Shown here: one piece after another, positions 42,552-51,527 of the stretch
Layout: each line of letters begins with the position of its first letter
How positions within the stretch are numbered: position 1 is the stretch's first letter
Notes under the pieces: model-generated
Told to the model about the DNA's origin: nothing
What the model saw: only the letters and a program-made list of their open reading frames with translations
The model's database searches: none
Source: VXNE01 sp965208745
GTDB taxonomy: Bacteria > Pseudomonadota > Gammaproteobacteria > Pseudomonadales > Azotimanducaceae
Assembly: GCA_965208745.1 (NCBI GenBank)
Contig: CBDBPN010000004.1
Location: forward strand, 1,550,001 to 1,614,000
Length of the DNA stretch: 64,000 nucleotides
Direction of reading: 5' to 3'
Program-made: the position numbers and the translations under genes

Positions 42552-43301
42552 ATGTGCCTGATCCTGCTGGCCTACGACAGGCGCTCGGCCCGCCCGCTGG
42601 TGATCGCCGCGAACCGGGACGAATTCTACGCACGCCCCGCCCACGCCGCACGTTACTGGGACGGCGCACCACAGGTGTTCGGCGGCAGGGACCTCGAGGC
42701 CGGGGGCACCTGGCTCGGCGTGTCGACCCGGGGTCGTTTCGCCGCGCTGACCAACTACACGGACTTCGACCTGCCGGTCGCTCCGGCCGCCTCGCGAGGC
42801 GACCTGACGCGGGGGTTCCTGGAAAGCAACCAGAGTGCGCGCTCCTACGCCGAGGCCGTCGACGGGACCCGCTACCAGGGGTTCAACCTGATCGTGTTCG
42901 ACGGTGAGGACCTCGTGTACGCTTCCAACCGCACCGGCGACGTGCGCACGCTCGTCAGCGGCGTCTACGGGCTGACCAACACCTGGCTGGGGGACGAGTG
43001 GCCGAAGACGAAACGCGGCACGGCGGCGCTCTCGCGCATCGCCGCCGACGGCGACGCGGACGCCGTGCTCGAACTGATGCTCGAGGAGTCGGAGGGGTAT
43101 CTCGCCGACGGGCACGAGATCGAGAGCGCGCGCCGCGCCACGCCGGCGTTCCTGCGCGGCGAGGAGTACGGTACGCGGGCGTCGACTTCAGTCATCTTCG
43201 AGGACGGCCGGATCGAGTTCGTGGAACAGCTCTACGGACCCATGGGCGCGCCCGGCGGACGCGTCGCGGAGACGATCAGGATTCGCGCGTCCGGGGCGTA
43301 A
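42552..43301 (+). CDS. NRDE/TANGO2 family protein
   Basis: A 249-residue protein starting MCLILLAYDRR with the defining Asn-Arg-Asp-Glu motif (AANRDEFYARP) near residue 22, an Ntn-hydrolase-like N-terminal Cys (Cys2, exposed after Met removal), GGRDLEAGGTWLGVS and a C-terminal GTRASTSVIFEDGRIEF. Family members are linked in eukaryotes to TANGO2; the bacterial role is not settled, and hydrolase activity is inferred from the N-terminal Cys. Divergently transcribed from lgt with a 50-base gap. Confidence 0.85.
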   Translation: MCLILLAYDRRSARPLVIAANRDEFYARPAHAARYWDGAPQVFGGRDLEAGGTWLGVSTRGRFAALTNYTDFDLPVAPAASRGDLTRGFLESNQSARSYAEAVDGTRYQGFNLIVFDGEDLVYASNRTGDVRTLVSGVYGLTNTWLGDEWPKTKRGTAALSRIAADGDADAVLELMLEESEGYLADGHEIESARRATPAFLRGEEYGTRASTSVIFEDGRIEFVEQLYGPMGAPGGRVAETIRIRASGA

Positions 43302-43365
43302 GGGCGAGAACTCCGCCGCCCGGCGGGTGCTACCATCCGGCGTTTCCAACCTCCGGATGCACGCC

Positions 43366-44748
43366 ATGGCGACCGCCACCGCTACCCACAACCTGCCCCG
43401 CACCCTGCGCCCCGAAGGGGACTGGCGCCACGCGTTCTCCTACCACCCGATGGATGTCGAGATCGCGCGCGCCGACGGCGTGCACATCTACGACCGGGAC
43501 GGCAACCGCTACTTCGACGTGTCGGGCGGTCCCATGGCGGTCAACCTGCCGCACAACCACCCGCGGATGAAGCGGGCGATCCAGGAACAACTCGAGCACT
43601 ACACGTACACGCATCCCTCCATCGCGGACCCGAAGCGGGCGGAGTTCTGCCGGCTGCTGGCCGAGATCACCCCAGGGGACCTCGACCACGCCTTCCTGGT
43701 CTCGGGCGGATCCGAGGCGGTCGAGACCGCGATCAAGCTCGCGCGCCAGGCGCAGATGGCCCTCGGCAACCCGGGCAAGTACAAGATCGTCAGCCACCGG
43801 GACTCGTACCACGGCATGACCATCGGCTCGCTCGCCGTGTCGCACAACCCCGTCGTCCAGGCGGCGTTCGAGCCCATGCTGCCGAAGTGGCCGCACGTCC
43901 GGCAATACTCGGACTTCGACCGGCCGGAAGGCACGAGCCGCGAGGAGTGGGGGGTCGAGTGCGCCAAGGCCCTCGAGTACGCGATTCACTACGCGGGCCC
44001 CAAGACCGTCGCCGCGTTCCTGGCCACCCCGCACGGCTGCGGCGCGGACTACGCCTGCGTTCCGCCCGACAGCTACTGGCGGACGATCCGGGAGATCTGC
44101 GACCGGTACGACGTGCTGCTCATCGCCGACGAGGTGGTCACGGGTTTCGGCCGCACCGGGAAGTGGTTCGCCATGGAGCACTTCAGCGTGGACGCGGACA
44201 TCATGTCGATGGCCAAGGGCATCTCGAGCTGCTACGTGCCGTTCGGCGCCGTCTCCGTCTCCGGCCGCATCAACGTGCCGTTCGAGCAGGGCTTCCCGTT
44301 CGTGCACGGCTACACCTTCGGCGGACACCCCCTGGGGTGTGCGGCCGCGTGCGAATTGATCCACGTGATCCGGGACGAGAAGCTGCTCGAGAACTGCGCC
44401 GCCCAGGGCGAACGCGTCTTCTCCTACCGCGACGAACTGCTCTCCCACCCGACGGTCGCGGACGTTCGCGGCTGGGGACTCATGATGGTGCTCGAACTGG
44501 TCAAAGACAAGGAGACGATGGCGTTCTTCGACAAGAGCGTCGACGCCCAGGAACTCTTCCAGTCCATCTCCTTGAAGCACGGCCTCGCCATGTACAGCTC
44601 GCTCTACGGCGCCGCGCGCCAGCCCGCGTTCCGCCGCGGCGTGCCGATCTGGATCTCGCCGCCGCTGTCGATCACCTCCGAAGAGGCCGACGAGATGATG
44701 CAGAGAGTCCTGGCCATGCTGAGCGAGTGGGAGGGCGCGGTCCTGTAG
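43366..44748 (+). CDS. Class III PLP-dependent aminotransferase
   Basis: A 460-residue enzyme of the ornithine/4-aminobutyrate/omega-transaminase fold type I family. The PLP lysine is in IMSMAKGISSCYVPFG; the Asp contacting the pyridine is in LLIADEVVTGFGRTG, and GSEAVETAIKLARQA binds phosphate. The ATG at 43366 (MATATATHNL) is preferred over ATGs at 43327 or 43357; none has a strong ribosome-binding site. Amino donor and acceptor are unknown. It is followed after 26 bases by an SDR gene, so the two may act on successive amino/keto and hydroxyl/keto steps. Confidence 0.9.
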   Translation: MATATATHNLPRTLRPEGDWRHAFSYHPMDVEIARADGVHIYDRDGNRYFDVSGGPMAVNLPHNHPRMKRAIQEQLEHYTYTHPSIADPKRAEFCRLLAEITPGDLDHAFLVSGGSEAVETAIKLARQAQMALGNPGKYKIVSHRDSYHGMTIGSLAVSHNPVVQAAFEPMLPKWPHVRQYSDFDRPEGTSREEWGVECAKALEYAIHYAGPKTVAAFLATPHGCGADYACVPPDSYWRTIREICDRYDVLLIADEVVTGFGRTGKWFAMEHFSVDADIMSMAKGISSCYVPFGAVSVSGRINVPFEQGFPFVHGYTFGGHPLGCAAACELIHVIRDEKLLENCAAQGERVFSYRDELLSHPTVADVRGWGLMMVLELVKDKETMAFFDKSVDAQELFQSISLKHGLAMYSSLYGAARQPAFRRGVPIWISPPLSITSEEADEMMQRVLAMLSEWEGAVL

Positions 44749-44774
44749 ATTCCCCCAGAGAAGAGGACTCCCCC

Positions 44775-45557
44775 ATGGACTACCGCCTCGACGATCGCAC
44801 CGCCGTCATCACCGGAGGAAGCCTGGGCCTCGGCCGGGCGATGGCGACGGCGTTCCACCGCGCCGGCGCGAACGTCGCACTGCTCGCACGGCGGGAGGGC
44901 CCGCTCGAGGAAGCGAAGTCGGCCATGGAGGCCGAGCCGGGTGGACGCGTGGGCGCCTACGCCTGCGATGTCACGGACCCGCGCCAGATCGAGGAGACGT
45001 ACGCCCGGATCGTCGCAGACCTCGGCGACGTCGACATCCTGGTCAACAACGCCGGGCAGTCCCAGACCGGGATCTTCGAAGAGATCACCGACGAGGTCTG
45101 GCAGGCGGACCTGGACCTCAAGCTGTTCGCCGCCATCCGCTTCTCGCGCCTCGCGTTCCCGGGCATGAAGGAGCGGCGCTGGGGCCGCATCGTGAACATC
45201 CTGAACACGGCCGCCAAGGCCCCGCCGCCCCGCTCCGCCCCAACCTCCGTGTCACGCGCCGCCGGCATGGCGCTGACCAAGGTCCTCTCGGGCGAAGGCG
45301 CCCCGCACAACGTCCTCGTCAACGCGCTGATGATCGGCAGCATCAAGTCCGACCAGATCCGCCGCGGGTACGAGGCCTCCGGTTCCGAACTCTCGTTCGA
45401 CGAGTACGTCGCCCGTGCCGGCGAGCGGCTGCCCATGGGACGGGTGGGCGAGGCGGAGGAATGCGCCAGCGTGGCGCTGTTCCTGGTCTCCGAGGGCGCT
45501 TCCTACCTCACCGGCTGCGCCATCAATATGGACGGGGGCGTCTCGCGCGTCGTGTAG
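44775..45557 (+). CDS. SDR-fold oxidoreductase lacking the usual Tyr-x3-Lys
   Basis: A 260-residue short-chain dehydrogenase-like protein. The NAD(P) motif TGGSLGLGR, NNAGQ and the C-terminal GCAINMDGGVSRVV are intact. At the active site, where YSASK is expected, the sequence is APTSVSRAAGMALTKVL: Tyr is Thr and Lys is Arg, and Ser is in the position following NILN. A classical proton relay is therefore missing, suggesting a different chemistry or a binding role. It lies 26 bases behind the aminotransferase gene, probably on the same transcript. Confidence 0.88.
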   Translation: MDYRLDDRTAVITGGSLGLGRAMATAFHRAGANVALLARREGPLEEAKSAMEAEPGGRVGAYACDVTDPRQIEETYARIVADLGDVDILVNNAGQSQTGIFEEITDEVWQADLDLKLFAAIRFSRLAFPGMKERRWGRIVNILNTAAKAPPPRSAPTSVSRAAGMALTKVLSGEGAPHNVLVNALMIGSIKSDQIRRGYEASGSELSFDEYVARAGERLPMGRVGEAEECASVALFLVSEGASYLTGCAINMDGGVSRVV

Positions 45558-45588
45558 GGAAGGCCGGCGCCGCGCGGAACGCCCGCCG

Positions 45589-47874
45589 TCAGACCGCCGT
45601 CGGCACCTCGTGGTGCGGCACGACGCGTCCGAGGCCGGCTTCCATCAGTTCGGCGCGCAGCAAGTCCCGGATGTCGTGCGCGTCGACCATGCGCAGCGCT
45701 TTCGCAAGGATACGGCGGCAGTCCCGCAGCGACACCTGCCGGATGACCCACTTGACCTTCGGGAGGTGCGTCGCGTTCATCGACAGCACGTCGTAGCCCA
45801 TCCCGACGCATAGCACGGCCCCTTCCGGGGTCCCGGCGAGCTCGCCGCAGATGCCGATCCCCTTGCCCTCCGCATGGGCGGCCTTGGCGACTTCGCGCAT
45901 CGCGTGCAGGACCGCCGGGTGGATCTCCCAGTAAAGCTGCGCGACGTGCGCGTTGTTGCGGTCCACCGCCAGCATGTACTGGGTGAGGTCGTTCGAGCCG
46001 ACCGCGAGGAAGTCCACCAGCCGCGCGATCTGGCGCGCCTGGTAGACCGCCGAAGGCACCTCGATCATCACGCCGACCTGCGGCCGCTTGACGTCGTAGC
46101 CCTCCTCGACGACCTCCCGGTGCGCCCGCTCGACCAGGCCGACCGCCTCGCGCACCTCGAAGACGCTGCTGACCATCGGCAGCATGATGCGCAGGATCCC
46201 CTCGAGTCCCGCGTTGGCCTTCACCATCGCGCGGACCTGCGAGATGAAGATCTCCGGATGGTCCAGGGTGACGCGAATGCCCCGCCATCCGAGGAAGGGG
46301 TTGTCCTCCGAGATGGGGAAGTAGGAGAGGGCCTTGTCCCCGCCGATGTCCAGGGTGCGCATCGTCACCGGGCGCGGCTCGAACGCCGCCATGTGCTCCC
46401 GGTAGATCGCCCGCTGTTCCTCCTCCGTCGGGAAGCGGTCTTCCGTCATGAACGGAACCTCGGTCCGGAACAGGCCGATCCCCTCGGCGCCCCGGTCGAG
46501 GGAGCGCGTGATCTCTCCGACGAGACCGATGTTGACCCACAGCGCGATGCGCTGGCCGTCACGCGTCACGCACGGGAGGTCCCGCAACTCCTCGAGTTCC
46601 TCCGCGAACTCCCGTTCTTCTTCCATGAGGGCCGTGTAGTGGTCGACGACTGCGCGTGAGGGGTTCGCGACCACGGACCCATAGAACCCGTCGACGATGA
46701 GCTGGCGGTTCTCGACACCATAGAGAGAGACGTCGACGGCCCCCATCACCGCAGGGATGTCGAGGGCGCGCGCGAGGATCGCCACGTGCGAGTTGCTCGA
46801 TCCGCGCAGCGACACGATGCCCTGTAGCCGCTCCATGGGGATCTCGCCCAGCATCGCCGCCGAGAGTTCGTCCCCGACGAGGATCGTGTCGTCGGGAAAC
46901 TGCGTCCTCCTGCGCCGCATGTCCTGCAGGTAGGCGAGTACGCGCTGGCCGAGTTCGCGCACGTCCGCGGCGCGCTCCCGCAGATACGAGTCCTCCATCC
47001 GCTCGAAGGCGCGCGTATGCTCCAGGATCACCTGGCGCAGCGCACCCTGCGCCCATTGTCCGTGCCGGATCCGTTCCCGGACCTCCTCGGCGAGCGCGTC
47101 GTCGTCGAGCATGTGCAGGTATGCGTCGAAGAGCGCCCGCTCCTCGGGGGCGAGCGTCGCCTCGAGCTTCCGGCCGACGTCGTGGATGTCCCGCCGCACC
47201 TGGGCGATCGCGCGGTCGAAGAGCACCAGCTCGACCGTGACGTTCTCCGCCTCCTTGTCCGGGACCCCTTCGAGGCTGGCGGCCGGATGCACCACCACCG
47301 CCGTGCCGATGCCGATGCCCGGCGAGCCGGCGATGCCGGTGAAGCGCGTGTCCTGCGGACCGGGCAGACGTTCGGAGAGTTCGCGGATGTCTCCGGACGC
47401 CTCCGCGTGCGCCACGACCGCGGCCAGTTGCGCGGAGAGGGTCACGAGGAACGCCTCTTCCTCCTCGTCGAACTTGCGGCTCTCCCGCTGCCGCACGATC
47501 AGCACGCCGAGGACGCGGCGGTGGTGAATGATCGGCACCCCCAGAAACGCGTGGAAGTCCTCGTCGCCGATCTCCGGCAGATGCACGAAGTTCGGATGCC
47601 GCGGCGCGTCGTCCAGGTTGATCGGTTCGGCCCGCTCCGCGACGAGGCCCACCAGACCCTCGCCGGGAGAGATGACCACCCGACCGACGGCGTCCGACCG
47701 CGAGCCCACGTTCGCGGCGAAGTGAAAGTCGCCGGTATCCCGGTTCACGACGTACACGGAGCAGACCTCGGTGCCGAGCGTCGTGCGCACGCGCGAGACG
47801 ATGGTGTCCAGCGCCGCCTTGAAGCTCGGAGCGGCGCCCACGTCCTGGACGATCTGGCGGAGGTCCTGCAGCAC
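45589..47874 (-). CDS. ptsP: Phosphoenolpyruvate-protein phosphotransferase, PtsP (EI-Ntr)
   Basis: First component of the nitrogen-related phosphotransferase system: it autophosphorylates from PEP and passes phosphate to NPr. It is 761 residues: GAF domain (~1-155, EVCSVYVVNRDTGDFHFAANV), then EI domain with the phospho-histidine His363 (GSSNSHVAILARALD), PEP-binding FRTEVPFM and the C-terminal GICGELAGTPEGAVLCVGMG. No TTG/ATG exists upstream in frame near the family start; GTG 47874 lies 2 bases after the rppH stop and is preferred. rppH-ptsP is a conserved gammaproteobacterial pair. Confidence 0.94.
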   Translation of the reverse strand: MLQDLRQIVQDVGAAPSFKAALDTIVSRVRTTLGTEVCSVYVVNRDTGDFHFAANVGSRSDAVGRVVISPGEGLVGLVAERAEPINLDDAPRHPNFVHLPEIGDEDFHAFLGVPIIHHRRVLGVLIVRQRESRKFDEEEEAFLVTLSAQLAAVVAHAEASGDIRELSERLPGPQDTRFTGIAGSPGIGIGTAVVVHPAASLEGVPDKEAENVTVELVLFDRAIAQVRRDIHDVGRKLEATLAPEERALFDAYLHMLDDDALAEEVRERIRHGQWAQGALRQVILEHTRAFERMEDSYLRERAADVRELGQRVLAYLQDMRRRRTQFPDDTILVGDELSAAMLGEIPMERLQGIVSLRGSSNSHVAILARALDIPAVMGAVDVSLYGVENRQLIVDGFYGSVVANPSRAVVDHYTALMEEEREFAEELEELRDLPCVTRDGQRIALWVNIGLVGEITRSLDRGAEGIGLFRTEVPFMTEDRFPTEEEQRAIYREHMAAFEPRPVTMRTLDIGGDKALSYFPISEDNPFLGWRGIRVTLDHPEIFISQVRAMVKANAGLEGILRIMLPMVSSVFEVREAVGLVERAHREVVEEGYDVKRPQVGVMIEVPSAVYQARQIARLVDFLAVGSNDLTQYMLAVDRNNAHVAQLYWEIHPAVLHAMREVAKAAHAEGKGIGICGELAGTPEGAVLCVGMGYDVLSMNATHLPKVKWVIRQVSLRDCRRILAKALRMVDAHDIRDLLRAELMEAGLGRVVPHHEVPTAV

Positions 47875-47876
47875 CG

Positions 47877-48374
47877 TCAGAACTCCTCGCGCACCACGAG
47901 CGACGGCGCTAGCTGCTGGAGCGCGCGCCGGTAGACCTCCCGCTTGAAGGCGACGACCTTGCCGACCGGATACCAGTAGCTCACCCAGCGCCAGGCGTCG
48001 AACTCGGGCTTGCCGGATGAGTCCACGCTGACGTGCGCGTCCTCGGCCAGCAGCCGGAGCAGGAACCACTTCTGCTTCTGGCCCTTGAAGCGGGGGCTCG
48101 AGTCATGCCGCCGCAGGCGCTTCGGCAGCCGGTACCGCAACCACCCCCGGGTGCAGCCCAGGATCTCGACCCGGTCCTTCGTCAGCCCGATCTCCTCGTA
48201 CAGTTCGCGGAAGAGCGCCTGGCGCGGAGACTCGCGCCGCTGGATGCCGCCCTGCGGGAACTGCCACGCATCGTGACCGCCGACGCGCCGCGCCCACAGC
48301 ACCTGGCCCCTGTCGTTCGCCAGCACGATCCCGACGTTGGGCCGATATCCGTCCGCATCAATTCTGTCGCGCAT
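47877..48374 (-). CDS. rppH: RNA pyrophosphohydrolase (NUDIX)
   Basis: Removes pyrophosphate from mRNA 5' ends to start decay. It is 165 residues with the N-terminus IDADGYRPNVGIVLANDRGQ that is diagnostic for RppH, the NUDIX box GGIQRRESPRQALFRELYEEIG (catalytic glutamates in ELYEEIG) and DAWRWVSYWYPVGKVVAFKREVYRRAL near the end. A promoter-like TTGGCG-17-AACAAT lies upstream. ptsP follows within 2 bases. Confidence 0.95.
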   Translation of the reverse strand: MRDRIDADGYRPNVGIVLANDRGQVLWARRVGGHDAWQFPQGGIQRRESPRQALFRELYEEIGLTKDRVEILGCTRGWLRYRLPKRLRRHDSSPRFKGQKQKWFLLRLLAEDAHVSVDSSGKPEFDAWRWVSYWYPVGKVVAFKREVYRRALQQLAPSLVVREEF

Positions 48375-48455
48375 GCGTTCCGCGTCGCCGGAGGGCCGTC
48401 GACGCCGGCGCCGCTGGCAGTCGGGCGTCCCTCCCGTACCCGCTCAAGACACTCG

Positions 48456-48484
48456 ATTGTTCCACAGAAGACCGCATCCGCCAA
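48456..48484 (-). promoter_or_regulatory. Candidate rppH-ptsP promoter
   Basis: Read on the minus strand, TTGGCG (48484-48479) and AACAAT (48461-48456) are separated by 17 bases, each matching four of six consensus positions. It would give a leader of about 75 bases before rppH. Only plausible by pattern. Confidence 0.3.
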
Positions 48485-48583
48485 AAGCGCCCCGCCCCGG
48501 CCGGCGGGTCGGCGCTGGTCACCGCGTACCCTTTGCCGTATGTTCCGGCAGCATTCCGGTCCCGTGAGGTGCCCGCCCGGCGC

Positions 48584-50644
48584 ATGAACCGGCTCGCCGA
48601 CGAAACGAGTCCCTACCTGCTGCAGCACGCCGCGAACCCGGTGGACTGGCATCCCTGGGACGAGGCGGCGCTCGCCGAAGCGCGTGCGGCGGACACGCCG
48701 ATCCTCCTGTCCGTCGGGTACTCGGCCTGCCACTGGTGCCACGTCATGGCGCACGAGTCCTTCGAGGACGAAGCGACCGCCGAGGTCATGAACGCGCACT
48801 TCGTCAACGTCAAGGTGGACCGTGAAGAGCGGCCCGACCTCGACCGGGTCTACCAGACGGCCTTCAACCTCCTGTCCCGGCAGACCGGGGGGTGGCCGCT
48901 CACCATGTTCCTCGATCCGCACACCCTGCTGCCGTTCTTCGGCGGCACGTACTTTCCGAAGCGCGCGCGTTTCAACCTGCCCGGATTCACCGACCTCCTG
49001 CTGCGGGTGGCCGACGGCTGGAACAGCCAGCGCACCGAACTCACGGAGCAGGGTGAGAAGCTCGCCGAGGCCCTCTCGGCATTGCGTCCCACGGAGGCGG
49101 AGATCACCGGTGTCGAGGACCAGGACTTGCTGCAGAAGGCCGTGGACCAGCTCGCTTCGCAGTTCGACCACGCGGAAGGCGGTTTCGGCAGCGCCCCCAA
49201 GTTCCCCATGCCGAGCACCCTGGACCGCGTACTGCGTCACTGGGCCCGCGGCGCCCGCGCCGGCGCGCCCGACCGGGACACCCTCGAGATGGTGACCACC
49301 ACGCTCACGAGGATCGCCCGAGGCGGCATCTACGACCATGTCGGCGGGGGCTTCTGCCGCTACGCCACGGACCGGCAGTGGGCCATCCCCCATTTCGAGA
49401 AGATGCTCTACGACAACGGTCCCCTGCTGGGTCTGTACGCGGACGCCCTCGGGCTCGGTCCCGATCCGCTGTTCGAGGGCGCGGTCCGCGAAACCGCCGC
49501 CTGGCTCATGCGCGACATGCAGCATCCCGAGGGCGGTTACTACTCCTCCCTGGACGCGGACTCCGAAGGGGAGGAAGGCAAGTACTACGTCTGGCGCCGG
49601 CCCGAGGTGAAGCGGCTCCTGACCGAGGACGAGTACCTGGTCGTGGAGACTCTCTACGGTTTCGACAAGCCCGCGAACTTCGAAGGGAAGTGGAACCTGC
49701 GGCGCCGGGACGCCTGGCGCGCGGTCGTACAGCGGCTGAGCCTCGACCCGGCGACCGCGGACGAACTGCTCGCCTCCGCCCGGGCGAAGCTCTTCGCGGC
49801 ACGGAGCAAGCGGACCCCGCCGGGCAAGGACACCAAGGTCCTGACGTCCTGGAACGGCCTCGCGATCCGGGGTATGGCGAAAGCGGCCGTCCGGCTCGGA
49901 GAACCCGGCTGGCTGGCTTCGGCCGAGCGCGCCGCGGACTTCCTTCGCGAACACCTGTGGGACGGCGAACGCCTCGTGGCGACCTGGCGGGACGGGACGG
50001 CGAAATACGCCGGCTACCTGGACGACTACGCGAACCTGCTGGACGGCGTGCTGGCGCTGCTGCAGGCCTCCTGGCGCGCGGAGGACGCGCGCTTCGCACA
50101 AGCGCTGGCGGACGCCCTGCTCACGCACTTCCACGACGGCGAGGCCGGCGCCTTCTTCCTGACCGCGCACGATCACGAGGAACTCATTCACCGGCCGATG
50201 CCGACCATGGACGAGGCGCTGCCGCCCGGAAACGGAACCGCGGCGCAGGCCCTCGTCACGCTCGGTCACCTCTTCGGGGAGACGCGGTACCTCGACGCGG
50301 CATACGGCACGCTCGAGGCCCTCCGGGGCTCCATCGAGAAGTACCCCGCCGGCCACTGCACGCTGCTCAACGTCGTCGAGGCGACCGTGCAGCCGCCGGA
50401 GCAGGTGGTCGTACGCGGACCCCGCGATGCGCTCACGCCCTGGCTCGAGATCGCGCGCGAAGGCTACCGGCCCTGGCGCAGCATCTACGGGATCCCCTAC
50501 GGGGAGGAGGGCGTCCTGCCGGGCTACCTGCCGCGGCTGGTCAGCGCCGAAACGCGCGAGAGGGTTACGGCGTTCGTGTGCAGCGGACTGGTGTGCTCCG
50601 CGCCGATCGATTCGATCGAGGAGTTCGAGAGGGCGGTGGGCTGA
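48584..50644 (+). CDS. Thioredoxin-domain/YyaL family protein (SSP411-like)
   Basis: A 686-residue protein of the YyaL/spermatogenesis-associated 20 family. It starts with the family motif MNRLADETSPYLLQHAANPV and a thioredoxin-like domain with CHWCH (SACHWCHVMAHESF). The rest is an (alpha/alpha)6 glycoside-hydrolase-like toroid with SWNGLAIRGMAKA and YAGYLDDYANLLDG. The ATG 48584 is the family start; the longer frame to 48533 adds unmatched residues. The molecular function is unsettled; cytoplasmic. The gap back to divergent rppH is 210 bases. It ends 13 bases from the convergent restriction enzyme gene. Confidence 0.92.
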   Translation: MNRLADETSPYLLQHAANPVDWHPWDEAALAEARAADTPILLSVGYSACHWCHVMAHESFEDEATAEVMNAHFVNVKVDREERPDLDRVYQTAFNLLSRQTGGWPLTMFLDPHTLLPFFGGTYFPKRARFNLPGFTDLLLRVADGWNSQRTELTEQGEKLAEALSALRPTEAEITGVEDQDLLQKAVDQLASQFDHAEGGFGSAPKFPMPSTLDRVLRHWARGARAGAPDRDTLEMVTTTLTRIARGGIYDHVGGGFCRYATDRQWAIPHFEKMLYDNGPLLGLYADALGLGPDPLFEGAVRETAAWLMRDMQHPEGGYYSSLDADSEGEEGKYYVWRRPEVKRLLTEDEYLVVETLYGFDKPANFEGKWNLRRRDAWRAVVQRLSLDPATADELLASARAKLFAARSKRTPPGKDTKVLTSWNGLAIRGMAKAAVRLGEPGWLASAERAADFLREHLWDGERLVATWRDGTAKYAGYLDDYANLLDGVLALLQASWRAEDARFAQALADALLTHFHDGEAGAFFLTAHDHEELIHRPMPTMDEALPPGNGTAAQALVTLGHLFGETRYLDAAYGTLEALRGSIEKYPAGHCTLLNVVEATVQPPEQVVVRGPRDALTPWLEIAREGYRPWRSIYGIPYGEEGVLPGYLPRLVSAETRERVTAFVCSGLVCSAPIDSIEEFERAVG

Positions 50645-50657
50645 CCGGTCGTGTGGC

Positions 50658-51527
50658 TCAGGCTGCGAGGCGCACGTCGTAGTCGAGACGCGACCCGGCC
50701 GTAGCCAACGCCGGCGAGTCCGCCGCCCATTCGAGACGGCTGGTGACGGACTTGAGGTTCGGCGCTCCGTAGACGAACCGCTCCTCGTAGCGCTGGTAGA
50801 GCGTGGAGAAGAAGCGCTCGATGTGCAGCGGGCTCTCCTCGGTCGGGAAACCCGCCAGCAGGCGACCCGCGAAACCCGACCGAACCTTGACCAACCCCAT
50901 GGACACGGCCTCGTACCGGCTGATGTCGTCCCGAATCCCGTGTCGCCCGGACATCTCGCGCAGGGCGGCGTGAAAGCGAACGATCGCTTCGACGGGATGA
51001 CCGTCCTCGGTGACAGCCACGTCGTTGGGCGCCATGACCATCCCGGTTTCGTTGGCGCGAACGAGGAAGAGATAGCCGAAGACCAGCGCGGGATAGGTGA
51101 TGTGGAGGTTGGTGCACTCGCCGATCGTTTCCTCCATTCGGTTGGTCAGATTGCGGAAGGCGCCCGTCATGCCCTTGCACGAGACGGCGAGCACCGGGCC
51201 CAACTGGGGCTTGGTCACCACGACATCTACGTTCTTGGTCTTCAGCCCGCCGAACACCGTCGCCTCTCCCCCTGTCGCCTTCGACGGATCGAAGCGCAGC
51301 AAATTCCTCCCCCCTCGCTGAACCGCCTCAAAGGGTGGCCGCGGCGTCAACTCCTCCGGGCGGAATCCCCCTTCAAGCACGAGGCGGCAGGCAACGTACC
51401 AATGAAGTGGTTTGATGTGCTGCTGGCTTTGCGTTGGGCCGTCATAGACCGCGAAGTGACGCAGCGCATCCCGCCGAGCCACGAGGCGGCATACGCGGCT
51501 GCGAGCCAGATCGTCAGCCGACGCCAT
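50658..51527 (-). CDS. Putative type II restriction endonuclease
   Basis: A 289-residue protein whose ATG overlaps the adenine methyltransferase gene by 14 bases, the typical layout of an R-M pair. A PD-(D/E)xK-like core is visible as NVDVVVTKPQLGPVLAVSCKG, with Asp101 and Lys118 spaced correctly, but the residue two before Lys is Ser (SCK) rather than Glu, a variant seen in some restriction enzymes. Helices with NLTNRMEETIGECTNLHITYP follow. The recognition site cannot be inferred. Base composition is slightly lower in GC than flanking genes, as often for acquired R-M systems. Confidence 0.72.
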   Translation of the reverse strand: MASADDLARSRVCRLVARRDALRHFAVYDGPTQSQQHIKPLHWYVACRLVLEGGFRPEELTPRPPFEAVQRGGRNLLRFDPSKATGGEATVFGGLKTKNVDVVVTKPQLGPVLAVSCKGMTGAFRNLTNRMEETIGECTNLHITYPALVFGYLFLVRANETGMVMAPNDVAVTEDGHPVEAIVRFHAALREMSGRHGIRDDISRYEAVSMGLVKVRSGFAGRLLAGFPTEESPLHIERFFSTLYQRYEERFVYGAPNLKSVTSRLEWAADSPALATAGSRLDYDVRLAA

